From Methanobacteriota archaeon (GTDB lineage Archaea; Halobacteriota; Methanomicrobia; Methanomicrobiales; Methanomicrobiaceae), in the NCBI GenBank assembly GCA_023396365.1, contig JAEWWL010000070.1, forward strand, positions 1 through 41,372: DNA of 41,372 nucleotides. The letters are read 5' to 3'. Shown piece by piece: positions 14,691 through 22,981 of the stretch. Each line of letters begins with the position of its first letter. Positions within the stretch are counted from its first letter, which is position 1. The notes beneath the pieces are model-generated. The model did not search any database. It was not told the origin of the DNA and worked only from the letters and a program-made list of their open reading frames with translations. Both the position numbers and the translations under genes were made by a program.

Positions 14691-15326
14691 ATGGCGAAGA
14701 AAAAAGCGGAAAAAGATGAGCCGACATCAGTACTGTATTACTTTTACACACAGGAAAGATGGGACAACTGGCTAAATGCGCTTCTTGAGATGAGTTTTGA
14801 GGAAGACCCTGATTCAGATGAGATGCCTGAGGGCTTAGCATCACTTGACAACTTCACAAAAGACATCAACGTCTCTGTGATGAAGATTATAAAGGTCTTT
14901 TTAAACGGCAGCTATGACGCCAAAACCGCGCTTGAAAAGTTAAACGAGGTTGAGGCAATAATTATGGGAGACATTGCCGAAAATGAACTCTCAGATATTA
15001 TACAGGGCATTCAGATGCGCTTTTTGGTTCTCTTCATGTCATGCAAGAAATTCATAAACGGAGAAACAGGCGAGGGTGCAATAAAAGATTTAGTCAAAGA
15101 AGGCAGGAAAATCGGAGATGAAGATGTCGAAAAGGCACTTGAGATTGCATCAACAATCGGTGCAAAGGTCATAAACGGCGATTCATGCTGCGGCAAATAC
15201 CTCCGCGGCGACTCAGATGATGAAGAGCCGATAATGTTTGATGACTGGCTTGTCGAGGTTGATGACATGGGAGAAGCCCTTGCATCGCTTAAGAAGTTTG
15301 ACGAGGAGTTTGGAGCAGGAATTTGA
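14691..15326 (+). CDS. DUF2150 family protein
   Basis: A 211-aa acidic soluble protein of the DUF2150 family, known mainly from methanogens and with no assigned function. The lysine-rich N-terminus is followed by YYFYTQERWDNWLNALLEMSFEED, a predominantly helical middle, and a C-terminal DSCCGKYLRGDSDDEEPIMFDDWLVEVDDM segment with two adjacent cysteines. GGAGGAGA lies about 17 nt before ATG 14691. It overlaps the next gene by 4 nt (TTGA), so the two are translationally coupled and probably functionally linked. Confidence 0.8.
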   Translation: MAKKKAEKDEPTSVLYYFYTQERWDNWLNALLEMSFEEDPDSDEMPEGLASLDNFTKDINVSVMKIIKVFLNGSYDAKTALEKLNEVEAIIMGDIAENELSDIIQGIQMRFLVLFMSCKKFINGETGEGAIKDLVKEGRKIGDEDVEKALEIASTIGAKVINGDSCCGKYLRGDSDDEEPIMFDDWLVEVDDMGEALASLKKFDEEFGAGI

Positions 15327-15775
15327 TCTCTTCGAGGGCGCGTTTTAAATCGGCTAAGAAACTTGAGAATGTGGTAGGGTACCGTGTGCCCGAGTTTGCA
15401 TTCAAAGGCCAGTTTCTTGAAGCCATCTGCGCCTGTGCTGATTATCCGCGACTTGAAAAGCGGCTTAAACAGCAGATCATAAATTTTTATAAAAGTTTTC
15501 TAAACTGCAAATGCAAAACAAATCCTCTCTGCGGATGCCCGGAGAGAAAGTTTGCGGCAGAGATTCTTGAGCTTAGAATGTCGGGGATGAATCATCGGCA
15601 GATCTCAGAATTTCTCCTTGATGAATATGGTATTTCACTCTTTCCAACAGACATTCTGAGTTTTCTTGAGGAGTCTGTCCATGTTCTTGAGGCTGTAGGG
15701 GATGTTTCTGAGATTGAAGGATATGAGGATATGCAGGCTCTTTGCGCAAAAGCAATAAAGGATATCGAAGGATAG
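15323..15775 (+). CDS. Conserved archaeal protein resembling DUF5814
   Basis: A 150-aa protein starting with TTG at 15323 inside the stop region of the DUF2150 gene; GGAG lies just upstream. The recognisable part is CKCKTNPLCGCPERKFAAEI followed by ELRMSGMNHRQISEFLLDEYGISLFPTDILSFLEESVHVLEAV. It combines a cysteine cluster (possible metal site) with a helical, HTH-like region. It resembles the DUF5814 domain that I recall at the ends of some archaeal DEAD/DEAH-box helicases, but here it stands alone. The assignment is from memory of the pattern; an RNA- or DNA-related role is inference. Confidence 0.6.
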   Translation: MISSRARFKSAKKLENVVGYRVPEFAFKGQFLEAICACADYPRLEKRLKQQIINFYKSFLNCKCKTNPLCGCPERKFAAEILELRMSGMNHRQISEFLLDEYGISLFPTDILSFLEESVHVLEAVGDVSEIEGYEDMQALCAKAIKDIEG

Positions 15776-15785
15776 CCTTTAAAAA

Positions 15786-17222
15786 TTAAATTTTAATTCC
15801 GATATCAAAAAAAAGCTTTTTTAAATCTCTTAAAATATTCCTGTCTGTTTTTAGAAGAACCGCAAAATAAAAAACCGCACTAAAAAATACGAGCAGCAAA
15901 ACATGCAGCCAGCTTTGCGGCACAAAGACTGACTTTGCGGCAAAAAGAAATGCTGACATAAGGATAGCTGATAAAAAGATATTTGAAAGCTGTGATTTTT
16001 GGTATTCAATTGTTGTATAATTCCCTGCGTAAATGTATGAAACAAATGCTGCTGCAATGTTTGCAGACATTACTGCAATTCCTGCACCGCAGATTCCAAA
16101 AAGCGGAATCAAAACAAGATATAGCGGCACAACCACTGCTGACTGAACAAAAGCAGCCCTGAATGCAAGACGGGGCTGTCCTGCGGCATTTACTGCCATT
16201 ATGTATGCCGCAAAAAAAACCTGGGCAAGCTGTGCGATGAATAAAAAGACAAGCGCAAAGTATCCGCCTGTGAAATCAGCGCCGTAAAGGTAGTAGAGAA
16301 GCTCTCTTCCAAGAAGTGCCCCGCCAGAGACTGCCGGTACTGCAGGAAGAAGAGAATAAGTAAAAATTCTTCCCATTGCATTTTTTATGCAGGCAAATTC
16401 GCCGTTTGCATGCCACTTTATAATTTTCGGGTAAAGGGCTGTTAAAAGAGCGGCTGATGAGAATGTAACAGCCGATGTGAGCATCAGGGCGGTTGTATAA
16501 ATTCCGGCATCTGAACTTTTCATGAAATATCCGACAAGAATTGTGCCTGCATATGCAGTGATGCTCATGACAGCGGATGAGAGAAAAGTCCAGCCTGAGA
16601 ATGCAAGGATGCCTGTTATATGCCGTCTTTTGAATTTTTTTATGCTGACTTTTAAGTACCTGGTGTTTGCCAGTATTCCGGCTGTAAATCCTGCAATCAG
16701 CCCTGCCGCAAGACCGCCGGTCATAAAACCCGCAAATACAAATATGACCTGAAAAATTATTCTTGATATTTCATTAAAAAGACCGGCAATCTGGCTTATG
16801 CCAACGTCTCCTTTTGCATAGACTGCCGATGAAACAGTTGTAAAAACTCCTGATACCAAAAGTGCGGCGATAAGATATGGCATAAGCCCTGTGCTGCTGA
16901 AGTCAACAAATACAGGTGAGAGCACAATTAATCCGGCAACTGTTGCAAGTGTAAGAATTATCCGAAGAATTACTGATGCTGTGAAATACTCATCAGATTC
17001 ATCTTCTCCTTCGCTTATTTTTTTAACCGCCGCAGACGAAACGCCTCCATCGCAGATTATGCTGAATACGGCAAAATATGCTAAAAAGATCCAGTATTCC
17101 CCCAAAAGAGCAGCGCCGAGCGTATGCGCAAAAAAGACAGTTGAGAAAAAGCCGGCAGCTGTTAAAATTATCTTTGAGAAGAATGAGATGAGGGTCTGGC
17201 GCTCATTTTCATCAATTCTCAT
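15786..17222 (-). CDS. Polysaccharide biosynthesis flippase (MATE/Wzx-type)
   Basis: A 478-aa integral membrane protein with about 14 predicted helices, of the MOP superfamily that flips lipid-linked sugars across the membrane. The start is placed at ATG 17222 (MRIDENERQTLISFFSKIILTAAGFF), which gives the usual short cytoplasmic N-terminus; the frame is open to 17315 but that extension lacks membrane character. The N-terminal FFSTVFFAHTLGAALLGEYWIFLAYF is typical of RfbX/Wzx proteins. It probably exports glycan precursors for S-layer or archaellin N-glycosylation. The nucleotide-sugar genes at 24419-26445 may supply substrates, but they are not adjacent. Confidence 0.8.
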   Translation of the reverse strand: MRIDENERQTLISFFSKIILTAAGFFSTVFFAHTLGAALLGEYWIFLAYFAVFSIICDGGVSSAAVKKISEGEDESDEYFTASVILRIILTLATVAGLIVLSPVFVDFSSTGLMPYLIAALLVSGVFTTVSSAVYAKGDVGISQIAGLFNEISRIIFQVIFVFAGFMTGGLAAGLIAGFTAGILANTRYLKVSIKKFKRRHITGILAFSGWTFLSSAVMSITAYAGTILVGYFMKSSDAGIYTTALMLTSAVTFSSAALLTALYPKIIKWHANGEFACIKNAMGRIFTYSLLPAVPAVSGGALLGRELLYYLYGADFTGGYFALVFLFIAQLAQVFFAAYIMAVNAAGQPRLAFRAAFVQSAVVVPLYLVLIPLFGICGAGIAVMSANIAAAFVSYIYAGNYTTIEYQKSQLSNIFLSAILMSAFLFAAKSVFVPQSWLHVLLLVFFSAVFYFAVLLKTDRNILRDLKKLFFDIGIKI

Positions 17223-17381
17223 TGCAATATCAGTCAGCTTTGATAAAATCCGCACCTTTATCCGGTAGTGCTTTGTGCAGTTATAAATTTTGAACTGCCC
17301 GGATATATGGTGCAACCGGCAGGTTGTTGTTAGAATATAAATTGTAAGACAAAAAAATTAAAAAAAATATCAGGATTTTTG

Positions 17382-18302
17382 TTATATTCCGGCAGAAAAT
17401 ACTGCATAAACAGGATAGTGATCAGAAACCTGTTTTGTAAACTCCTCTGTAAGCGAGTATTCGGTGTCAAACCTCATCACACCGCTTGTGCCTGTGTAAA
17501 AGCTGTCATCTCCTGTAATCACTATTCTGTCATAGGTGCAGTCGGTTGCACCTGTTGTTGTGTCAAGGCTGTTGCCGATAATCCACGTATAGCCTTCGCT
17601 CTTCATCGGAGTGTATGAATCTTCATTAAAGTATGAGCCGTCAGCGTTGAAATCACCCATTACAACGACTGCCTCATCACCGGGAAGTATTGTTCTGGCA
17701 AACTCTGCGACCTCATATAAAGCATCAATCTCCTCTTTTGCTTCATCAGGGTCAGTGTGTATCACTACAAATGTTGCATTAAATATTCCCTTCACCGATT
17801 TGAATGAGCCGATGTATGGCTCTCTGTGGAAAGGATCGGTGTTTAAAAGCTCAGGGTAAGTAAACGGGACTCCGATTGGCTCAACTTTTTTTGTATTGTA
17901 AATAATTGCATACTGCTCTTTGCTTGAGGTTCTTCCAAGCCTTTCACTGACAAAGTATGAATATGATGAGCCGTCTGAATTCACAAGCTCCACAAGCTTT
18001 ACAAGCGCTGTTTCAGAACTGTCGCGAATCTCCTGCACTGCTATTATGTCATACTTCCTGACAACTTTTGCAAGAATGTCCATTACATCATCCTTTGCCG
18101 CCTTTGATGTCCCAAAGACCTGGATGTTAAAAGCTGCGGCATTTATCAGGTTCTCATCAGTCTGTGATGCAAAATTATTCTGAAAAGAATCAGATATCAC
18201 ATCTTTTTGTGATACTGCAAATACGACGATTATAATTACAAGCGCCGTCTTTAAAAGAAGCGGCGTCTGACTTTTTGATGTTCTTCTTCTGGACTGGCTC
18301 AT
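17382..18302 (-). CDS. Membrane-anchored endonuclease/exonuclease/phosphatase (DNase I-like)
   Basis: A 306-aa protein with a basic N-terminus and one transmembrane or signal helix (about 15-32, LLLKTALVIIIVVFAV), then an EEP-fold domain. The catalytic set of DNase I-like enzymes is present: N59 (AAFNIQVFG), E91 (VQEIRD), H182 (VIHTDPDE), D217 and N219 (MGDFNADG), and D293-H294 (SDHYP). The domain is therefore probably active outside the cell, anchored to the membrane. The substrate could be DNA, a phospholipid or a nucleotide, and context does not decide. It lies 33 nt downstream of the YkgJ-type gene in the same direction. Confidence 0.82.
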   Translation of the reverse strand: MSQSRRRTSKSQTPLLLKTALVIIIVVFAVSQKDVISDSFQNNFASQTDENLINAAAFNIQVFGTSKAAKDDVMDILAKVVRKYDIIAVQEIRDSSETALVKLVELVNSDGSSYSYFVSERLGRTSSKEQYAIIYNTKKVEPIGVPFTYPELLNTDPFHREPYIGSFKSVKGIFNATFVVIHTDPDEAKEEIDALYEVAEFARTILPGDEAVVVMGDFNADGSYFNEDSYTPMKSEGYTWIIGNSLDTTTGATDCTYDRIVITGDDSFYTGTSGVMRFDTEYSLTEEFTKQVSDHYPVYAVFSAGI

Positions 18303-18334
18303 TTATGATATTGATTCTGATCTGCCGGCTTAAT

Positions 18335-19081
18335 TTATTTTGGGTTTATTGAAATTATTATGCGGTCATCCTTTGAGATGATGCTTTCATCAAAAGATTC
18401 TCCGTTGAAGGTGAAGATTTTAATATTCTCCCCCTTTTGAAATCTTTTCATATTCTCATCATATAATTTTCTGACAGGCCTGAGATTATTCTCCTTAAAG
18501 TGCTTTAGAAGACATAAATAGAAATCACGCTGCTGCTCCAAAAATTCCTTTTCATAATATTTTGTATCCTCTGCTGATTCTTTGCATATCTCATCAGGAA
18601 TTTTTGTATTGTATTCGCCGTGCTCGTTAAGGCCTGAAATTTGTCTCCAGTCAGTCTTTCCTCTCTCATCAGATTCACGGTGCAGCATATAGGGATAAAT
18701 TCTGCATATCAAAAATCTGTCATCATAAATTCTGCATTTTTTATCTTCTAAAAAGACGCAGTCGCCGTTCTCCTTTATTTTAAGGGCGTATCCGGATACA
18801 TAAAAGCAGCCGTTGTTGTCGCAGACTTCAAAATAAGGTGCAGGGGCTATCATATCAGGATATTTCTCCTTTGCCCGCTTCAGGTCATCTCTTAATAAAA
18901 AGACGTGGCTGTTGAACTCTTTTGTGCAGCACTTTCCGCAGAGAGTGCAGCAAAAGCCGACATCCTTTATTATCGAGGCAAGCTCTTCTGAGGGATAGTT
19001 TAAAAGACCGCAAAGCTCATTTTCAAGTGTTTCTATTGCCCTGGTTATTGAACTGACGGAGTTGATCGATATTTTCTTCAC
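18335..19081 (-). CDS. YkgJ-family cysteine cluster protein
   Basis: A 248-aa protein of the YkgJ/Fli-type Zn- or Fe-chelating family. The N-terminal cluster GFCCTLCGKCC (C44, C45, C48, C51, C52) and the later CVFLEDKKCRIYDDRFLICRIYPY give the typical eight or so cysteines, thought to bind an iron-sulfur cluster or zinc. The C-terminal third (from about residue 170) is charged and helical and is longer than in minimal family members. No specific reaction is known. It may be cotranscribed with the nuclease gene 33 nt downstream. Confidence 0.8.
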   Translation of the reverse strand: MKKISINSVSSITRAIETLENELCGLLNYPSEELASIIKDVGFCCTLCGKCCTKEFNSHVFLLRDDLKRAKEKYPDMIAPAPYFEVCDNNGCFYVSGYALKIKENGDCVFLEDKKCRIYDDRFLICRIYPYMLHRESDERGKTDWRQISGLNEHGEYNTKIPDEICKESAEDTKYYEKEFLEQQRDFYLCLLKHFKENNLRPVRKLYDENMKRFQKGENIKIFTFNGESFDESIISKDDRIIISINPK

Positions 19082-19189
19082 CTTATATGAAGGTAATTTT
19101 TGTATTGAATTTAATTAATTGTTATACTGCTGTCATGAAAAAAATCTTAATTTCACAATCTATAACCCTGATAAAAATTATCTTTTTAT

Positions 19190-19543
19190 ATGATTCTTGA
19201 TTATTCTGAGAGAAATTCTGTTGCTGTAATAAAAATCACCGGAAAAATTGATGCACAAAACTCGCCTGTCCTTGAAAAAGAGATAAACTCAGCTCTAAAA
19301 AGAGGATTCATCAGAATAATCGCAGATATGTCATCGGCAGATTACATAAGCAGCAGCGGTCTTCGTGTTTTTCTTTCAGCCCGCAAAAAAACCGCCGCAT
19401 TAAACGGCAGCATGAAGCTTTCATCCCTGATGCCGTTTGTCAGGAATATCTTTACAATATCAGGATTTGATTCCCTGTTTGAAATATATGATGATGAAGA
19501 AAGCGCTTACAAATCATTTGGCATTTTGGCAGAAAAGCAGTAA
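19190..19543 (+). CDS. STAS domain protein, anti-sigma-factor-antagonist-like
   Basis: A 117-aa single STAS domain like bacterial SpoIIAA/RsbV. The core is complete: VAVIKITGKIDAQNSPVLEKEI, IIADMSSADYISSSGLRVFLSARK and the C-terminal GFDSLFEIYDDEESA. The serine at about residue 55 in YISSSGLRV corresponds to the site phosphorylated by SpoIIAB/RsbW kinases. Archaea have no sigma-70 factors, so it must act on another partner. No HATPase-type anti-sigma kinase is encoded nearby, but a protein kinase and PP2C phosphatase lie on the opposite strand within 3.5 kb. A link with them is inference. Confidence 0.9.
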   Translation: MILDYSERNSVAVIKITGKIDAQNSPVLEKEINSALKRGFIRIIADMSSADYISSSGLRVFLSARKKTAALNGSMKLSSLMPFVRNIFTISGFDSLFEIYDDEESAYKSFGILAEKQ

Positions 19544-19628
19544 AAATTTTTAAAATTACAGATAAAAAATTATTGGTTTTTCAGAGTAATCAAAAAGCAA
19601 TCAGATGCAAAAAAATTGTTTAATATCA

Positions 19629-19689
19629 GATTAATCACTATAAATTTTTAATAAATAATCCTGAATTTCTGATTAATCACTATAAATTT
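19629..19689. repeat. Two 19-bp direct repeats
   Basis: GATTAATCACTATAAATTT occurs at 19629-19647 and again at 19671-19689, spaced 42 bp start to start, in the intergenic region downstream of both the STAS gene and the oppositely oriented secreted-protein gene. No coding sequence overlaps it. Within this 184-nt gap no other feature is evident besides A/T runs. Confidence 0.85.
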
Positions 19690-19727
19690 CCGGATTTTTT
19701 TAATAGTTAAAAAAAAGAGATCAGGGT

Positions 19728-20219
19728 TTATTCCTTATGAACAATCTGCGGGATATCCATCTGGTTCTGGTAAGTCTCTATGTAGCCGTCAGGGAATTTC
19801 ACTTCGGTTTTTTCAGGCGAGAGATCAAAACTTGTAATCTTTGAAATCCAGTGCTCATTTAATATCTCTTCAGCCTTTGAGAAACTGATTGAAGGAACTG
19901 TATAAACTTTATTTCCATTGCTGTGTGTGACTTTTGCATATTCAAAAACCTTAAATTTCGCCTCTGAGGGGGACACACTGATTATCTCAACAGGACGCGA
20001 TGTTCTTTTATCAAGCTCTTTTCGAATCTCATCAGCAGGGCTTGCTATATTTGTGTAGTATCCGATGTACTCGACAAATGTCATCTTATAATCAAAATTA
20101 ATATTGCAGTCGCCGTTTTCAAAAACTTCAACATCAAGTGAATTTATCGTAAATGCCTGTGCAGGTATTGCAATTAATGAGATGCACAGCATAAATAAGA
20201 GAGTTTTTAGAATTTTCAT
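19728..20219 (-). CDS. Secreted hypothetical protein
   Basis: A 163-aa protein with a clear signal peptide (MKILKTLLFMLCISLIAIPAQA, likely cleaved near residue 22) and a soluble mature part with alternating beta and helical character (INSLDVEVFENGDCNINFDYKMTFVEYIG). No family is recognised. It lies 64 nt downstream of the kinase gene on the same strand, so it may be the last gene of the kinase/phosphatase/vWA cluster, though it could have its own promoter. Confidence 0.7.
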   Translation of the reverse strand: MKILKTLLFMLCISLIAIPAQAFTINSLDVEVFENGDCNINFDYKMTFVEYIGYYTNIASPADEIRKELDKRTSRPVEIISVSPSEAKFKVFEYAKVTHSNGNKVYTVPSISFSKAEEILNEHWISKITSFDLSPEKTEVKFPDGYIETYQNQMDIPQIVHKE

Positions 20220-20283
20220 GATTTATCCCTTCAATTGAGGTATTATGAAAGCATCGGATATATAATTTCCCTGAAGTGTTTAA

Positions 20284-22035
20284 TCAGTCAGAAAATGTAA
20301 GGCCCACAGAAACGGATACATCTTTGCCGTTTGTCTCAAAAATTATTTTTCCAAGAGCAAGTATATCACTGTCACAGAGTTTTGTATCAATCGCAATCTC
20401 AAATGCCTGCTGTGAGAGTGTTTTAAAATTTTTAGGCGTTACGTCAAGCCAGCTCTTTTGTGATCTGGCAAAGCCTTCCAAAAGTCCGTCGCCGGTGTTG
20501 CAGAGAAGAACTGTTTTTTTAATTACGTCCCCTTTTTTTACTCTTTTAAGCATAATATTTTTCACAGATGCTTCGGCTTTTGGATTTTTGCCTGCCGCAA
20601 CTGTTACAGGAACAGTTAATTTTCCGCCGTTAGTTGAGATATTAATGTTTCCGGCAAATTTTATGCCGCCCGAGCTGTAGAAAAGCTGTGTCTTGTCAAC
20701 AATTATCTCAGCCGGGGTTTTGTCAGCAGTTGAGATGTCAGGATTTTTAATAATTATCCATCTTCTGTCTGATGAAATATTTCCAGATAAAATTCCGTCG
20801 CCCCCGTTTTCAATCTCAAGGCAAAACTTTACATATTCGGTATTTACAGGCCTTAATTCCACTCTGGCAGGGCTGACCTTAAGAACGGGCGTATAAATTT
20901 TTGCCGGTCTGTTGAAGTCTGCAAAGTGCCGTGCAGCCGTTGCAGGTTTTTTTTCGTTTTTGTCAGGAGGAAATAAATCACTGCCCTCTTTTCCCGCTTT
21001 TTTGATTCTGCACCATGGGCAGTAATTCAGATGGGGAAGGTAACAGTGGTTGCTGTTCTCCCTGCACTGCTGTATTTTGGCAAGCTCGGATCTTAAGACG
21101 ACTGCCCATTCCTCGGCAGAGGGCCTGTGATTTATGTATTTGTGACCGGCAATAAAGCACCGGCTGAAAAGTTCGCGGATTTGCGGAGAAATAATCTCAT
21201 AAGGCGGTGCATTTTTTGGAGGAAGAAGATCAGGTGAGCTGAAGGCATAGGGGAAAAATCCCTTTACGATTTTTTGCTCAATCGTCGGATAATCAGATAC
21301 TTTTTTCCCGCGGGCCTGGAAGGGATGATACCCGTTCATCAAAAGCTTAAAGATAATCACTCCGAGAGCAAAAAGATCAGAGTAGTATCTGTCGATATTT
21401 TCTTCCCTGAAATTTTTGCCCATCAGCTCCGGAGGAAGAAAATCACCTGTTGCAACCTTTGTGTAATATGTCTTTTTAAGTTCAGCATCATCTATCTGAA
21501 AAGAGTCGCAGTCAATAATTGAAACTGCGGCAGTTCTTGCGATGAGAATGTTTGTAGCGCTCATATCGCCAATTCTGTGGCCTTTTTTGTGGATTTGTGA
21601 GACAACATATGATATGTTAAATGCCGCTGTTAAAAGATAGAGCCATGAAAATGATCCTCCAAGATTTTTCATCCTGTCCTGCGGGTCATAATACATGTGG
21701 GCCTCATTAAAAAGCGATGTGTCTACAAGCGGCATTGTAAAGCCGGCAAATTGTGCATTCTTATCTGAAGATTCATATAATACAGAAACCGGCCATGAAA
21801 TGGAGCTTGACCGAAGACTTTTTTTATGCCCTGTTAAGTTTTCACCAGGAGGGTTTTTTATCATTGCGATGATTTTACTTTGAAGTTCTGTGTTGATTTT
21901 GTCCTTAAAGTAAATCTTTGCGCAAAGCCCCGGCTCGTTTTTAACAATGTATATTGCACCCTCGCCGCCGGTTTTAACTGGTCCTAAGAGAGTAATTCTC
22001 TTTTTTTTATCTGTGAATACAATTTTTTCAGGCAT
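20284..22035 (-). CDS. Ser/Thr protein kinase with Cys cluster and tandem beta-sandwich repeats
   Basis: A 583-aa protein. The kinase domain (about 12-318) has a glycine loop GPVKTGGEGAIYIV (18-31), a lysine in LCAKIYF (K40), catalytic GDMSATNIL (D157, N162) in place of HRDLKPEN, and IIDCDSFQI (D175-D177) in place of DFG. This GD..xxN/IDxDSFQ pattern is that of kinases found with TerY-type vWA proteins. A C-x6-C-x7-C-x2-C cluster follows (C324, C331, C339, C342). The C-terminus holds two similar units of about 95 aa (384-480, 484-580), each opening with a strand and an EN/CN-TGDG-like turn, probably Ig/BACON-like folds. It overlaps the PP2C gene as TGATG, so the phosphatase and kinase are coupled. 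Confidence 0.82.
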   Translation of the reverse strand: MPEKIVFTDKKKRITLLGPVKTGGEGAIYIVKNEPGLCAKIYFKDKINTELQSKIIAMIKNPPGENLTGHKKSLRSSSISWPVSVLYESSDKNAQFAGFTMPLVDTSLFNEAHMYYDPQDRMKNLGGSFSWLYLLTAAFNISYVVSQIHKKGHRIGDMSATNILIARTAAVSIIDCDSFQIDDAELKKTYYTKVATGDFLPPELMGKNFREENIDRYYSDLFALGVIIFKLLMNGYHPFQARGKKVSDYPTIEQKIVKGFFPYAFSSPDLLPPKNAPPYEIISPQIRELFSRCFIAGHKYINHRPSAEEWAVVLRSELAKIQQCRENSNHCYLPHLNYCPWCRIKKAGKEGSDLFPPDKNEKKPATAARHFADFNRPAKIYTPVLKVSPARVELRPVNTEYVKFCLEIENGGDGILSGNISSDRRWIIIKNPDISTADKTPAEIIVDKTQLFYSSGGIKFAGNINISTNGGKLTVPVTVAAGKNPKAEASVKNIMLKRVKKGDVIKKTVLLCNTGDGLLEGFARSQKSWLDVTPKNFKTLSQQAFEIAIDTKLCDSDILALGKIIFETNGKDVSVSVGLTFSD

Positions 22036-22847
22036 CAGCTGTCTCTTGCAATCTCTTTTCTTAATGCGGCTATAACAAGAGTTTTGTCATCATCAGATAC
22101 TTCATTTATCTTTTTTGAAAGAAGCAGATTTTTTACATCCTCTGATGCTTCATCAGAATCTTTAGCAGACTGCGAATATGAAAAAAGGGGTTTAAAAAAA
22201 GGCATGAAGGGTGAGTGTATGCCATTTTCTTTTACAAGGACAGCTCTCTGGCATCCGTCTGTAAAAGCCGCAATATTTTTTACATTTTTTATGTTTGCAT
22301 TTACAATGAGTCTGTCAGCTGCATTCTCAGCGGTTATCGGTGTAACTTCATTTATATATTCTGAATACTGCGGTTTTGACAGCAGTTTTATATCACCTGA
22401 AAAAAACTGCCCGACAACAGCACCGTCCCCAATCTGTCCTGTAGTTACAAAGCCTTTGTAGATGAAAACAACAATTAAAGTGCATGCAAGCTCACGTGCG
22501 GGAATTTCATTTTTTTTGGAATAATCCTGAATGCTTTTAACAGCAGAGGAAAACGCCTCTTTTACTATTGCATCATTCTTTGTCAGATCAGCTGATCTGC
22601 AATTTTTATCATAGCTTACAAGAAAGTGCCTGCCAACAGATTCCACTGCTGCAAAAACCGCAGTTTTTGCGCCGGTCTTTGAATGCACTGCGCTTCCAAG
22701 GCCGTCAGAGACTGCAAGCACCGCTGAATCATCATCAAAAATTTCAAAGTGCCATGCATCCTGGCAGGGAAGGCCTGATTTTATATGTGAGGGTCCTGTT
22801 GTCTTTGCACCGAAGATAAAGATATTATTTTTTTCTTTGTCTTTCAT
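22035..22847 (-). CDS. PP2C-family protein phosphatase
   Basis: A 270-aa PPM-type phosphatase. Metal-binding motifs are seen in order: LPCQDAW (D30), AVSDGLGS (D48-G49), TTGQIGDGAV (D141), AAFTDGCQ (D197) and SDDDKTLV (D252-D254). It should dephosphorylate Ser/Thr in a metal-dependent manner, most simply on the substrates of, or on, the kinase encoded next to it with a 1-nt overlap. Start ATG 22847 has AGGAG about 14 nt upstream. The vWA gene lies 134 nt upstream on the same strand, and this gap is A/T-rich and may contain an extra promoter. Confidence 0.88.
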   Translation of the reverse strand: MKDKEKNNIFIFGAKTTGPSHIKSGLPCQDAWHFEIFDDDSAVLAVSDGLGSAVHSKTGAKTAVFAAVESVGRHFLVSYDKNCRSADLTKNDAIVKEAFSSAVKSIQDYSKKNEIPARELACTLIVVFIYKGFVTTGQIGDGAVVGQFFSGDIKLLSKPQYSEYINEVTPITAENAADRLIVNANIKNVKNIAAFTDGCQRAVLVKENGIHSPFMPFFKPLFSYSQSAKDSDEASEDVKNLLLSKKINEVSDDDKTLVIAALRKEIARDS

Positions 22848-22981
22848 CAGGTCCTGCTCCTTTTTTTTTTAAAAAAAGTTATGAGGCATATTCAGTCTGC
22901 AGGCGTTGCGGCAGTTTTATTTTATCTCTTCTTTGATTTGATAATTTTTTCAGGTTGAAATTAACTTAAATTAAAAATAAT

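Noticed and set aside
15770..17270. Several plus-strand ORFs opposite the flippase gene
   Set aside because: Their residues are low-complexity and they are shadows of the membrane protein frame on the minus strand.
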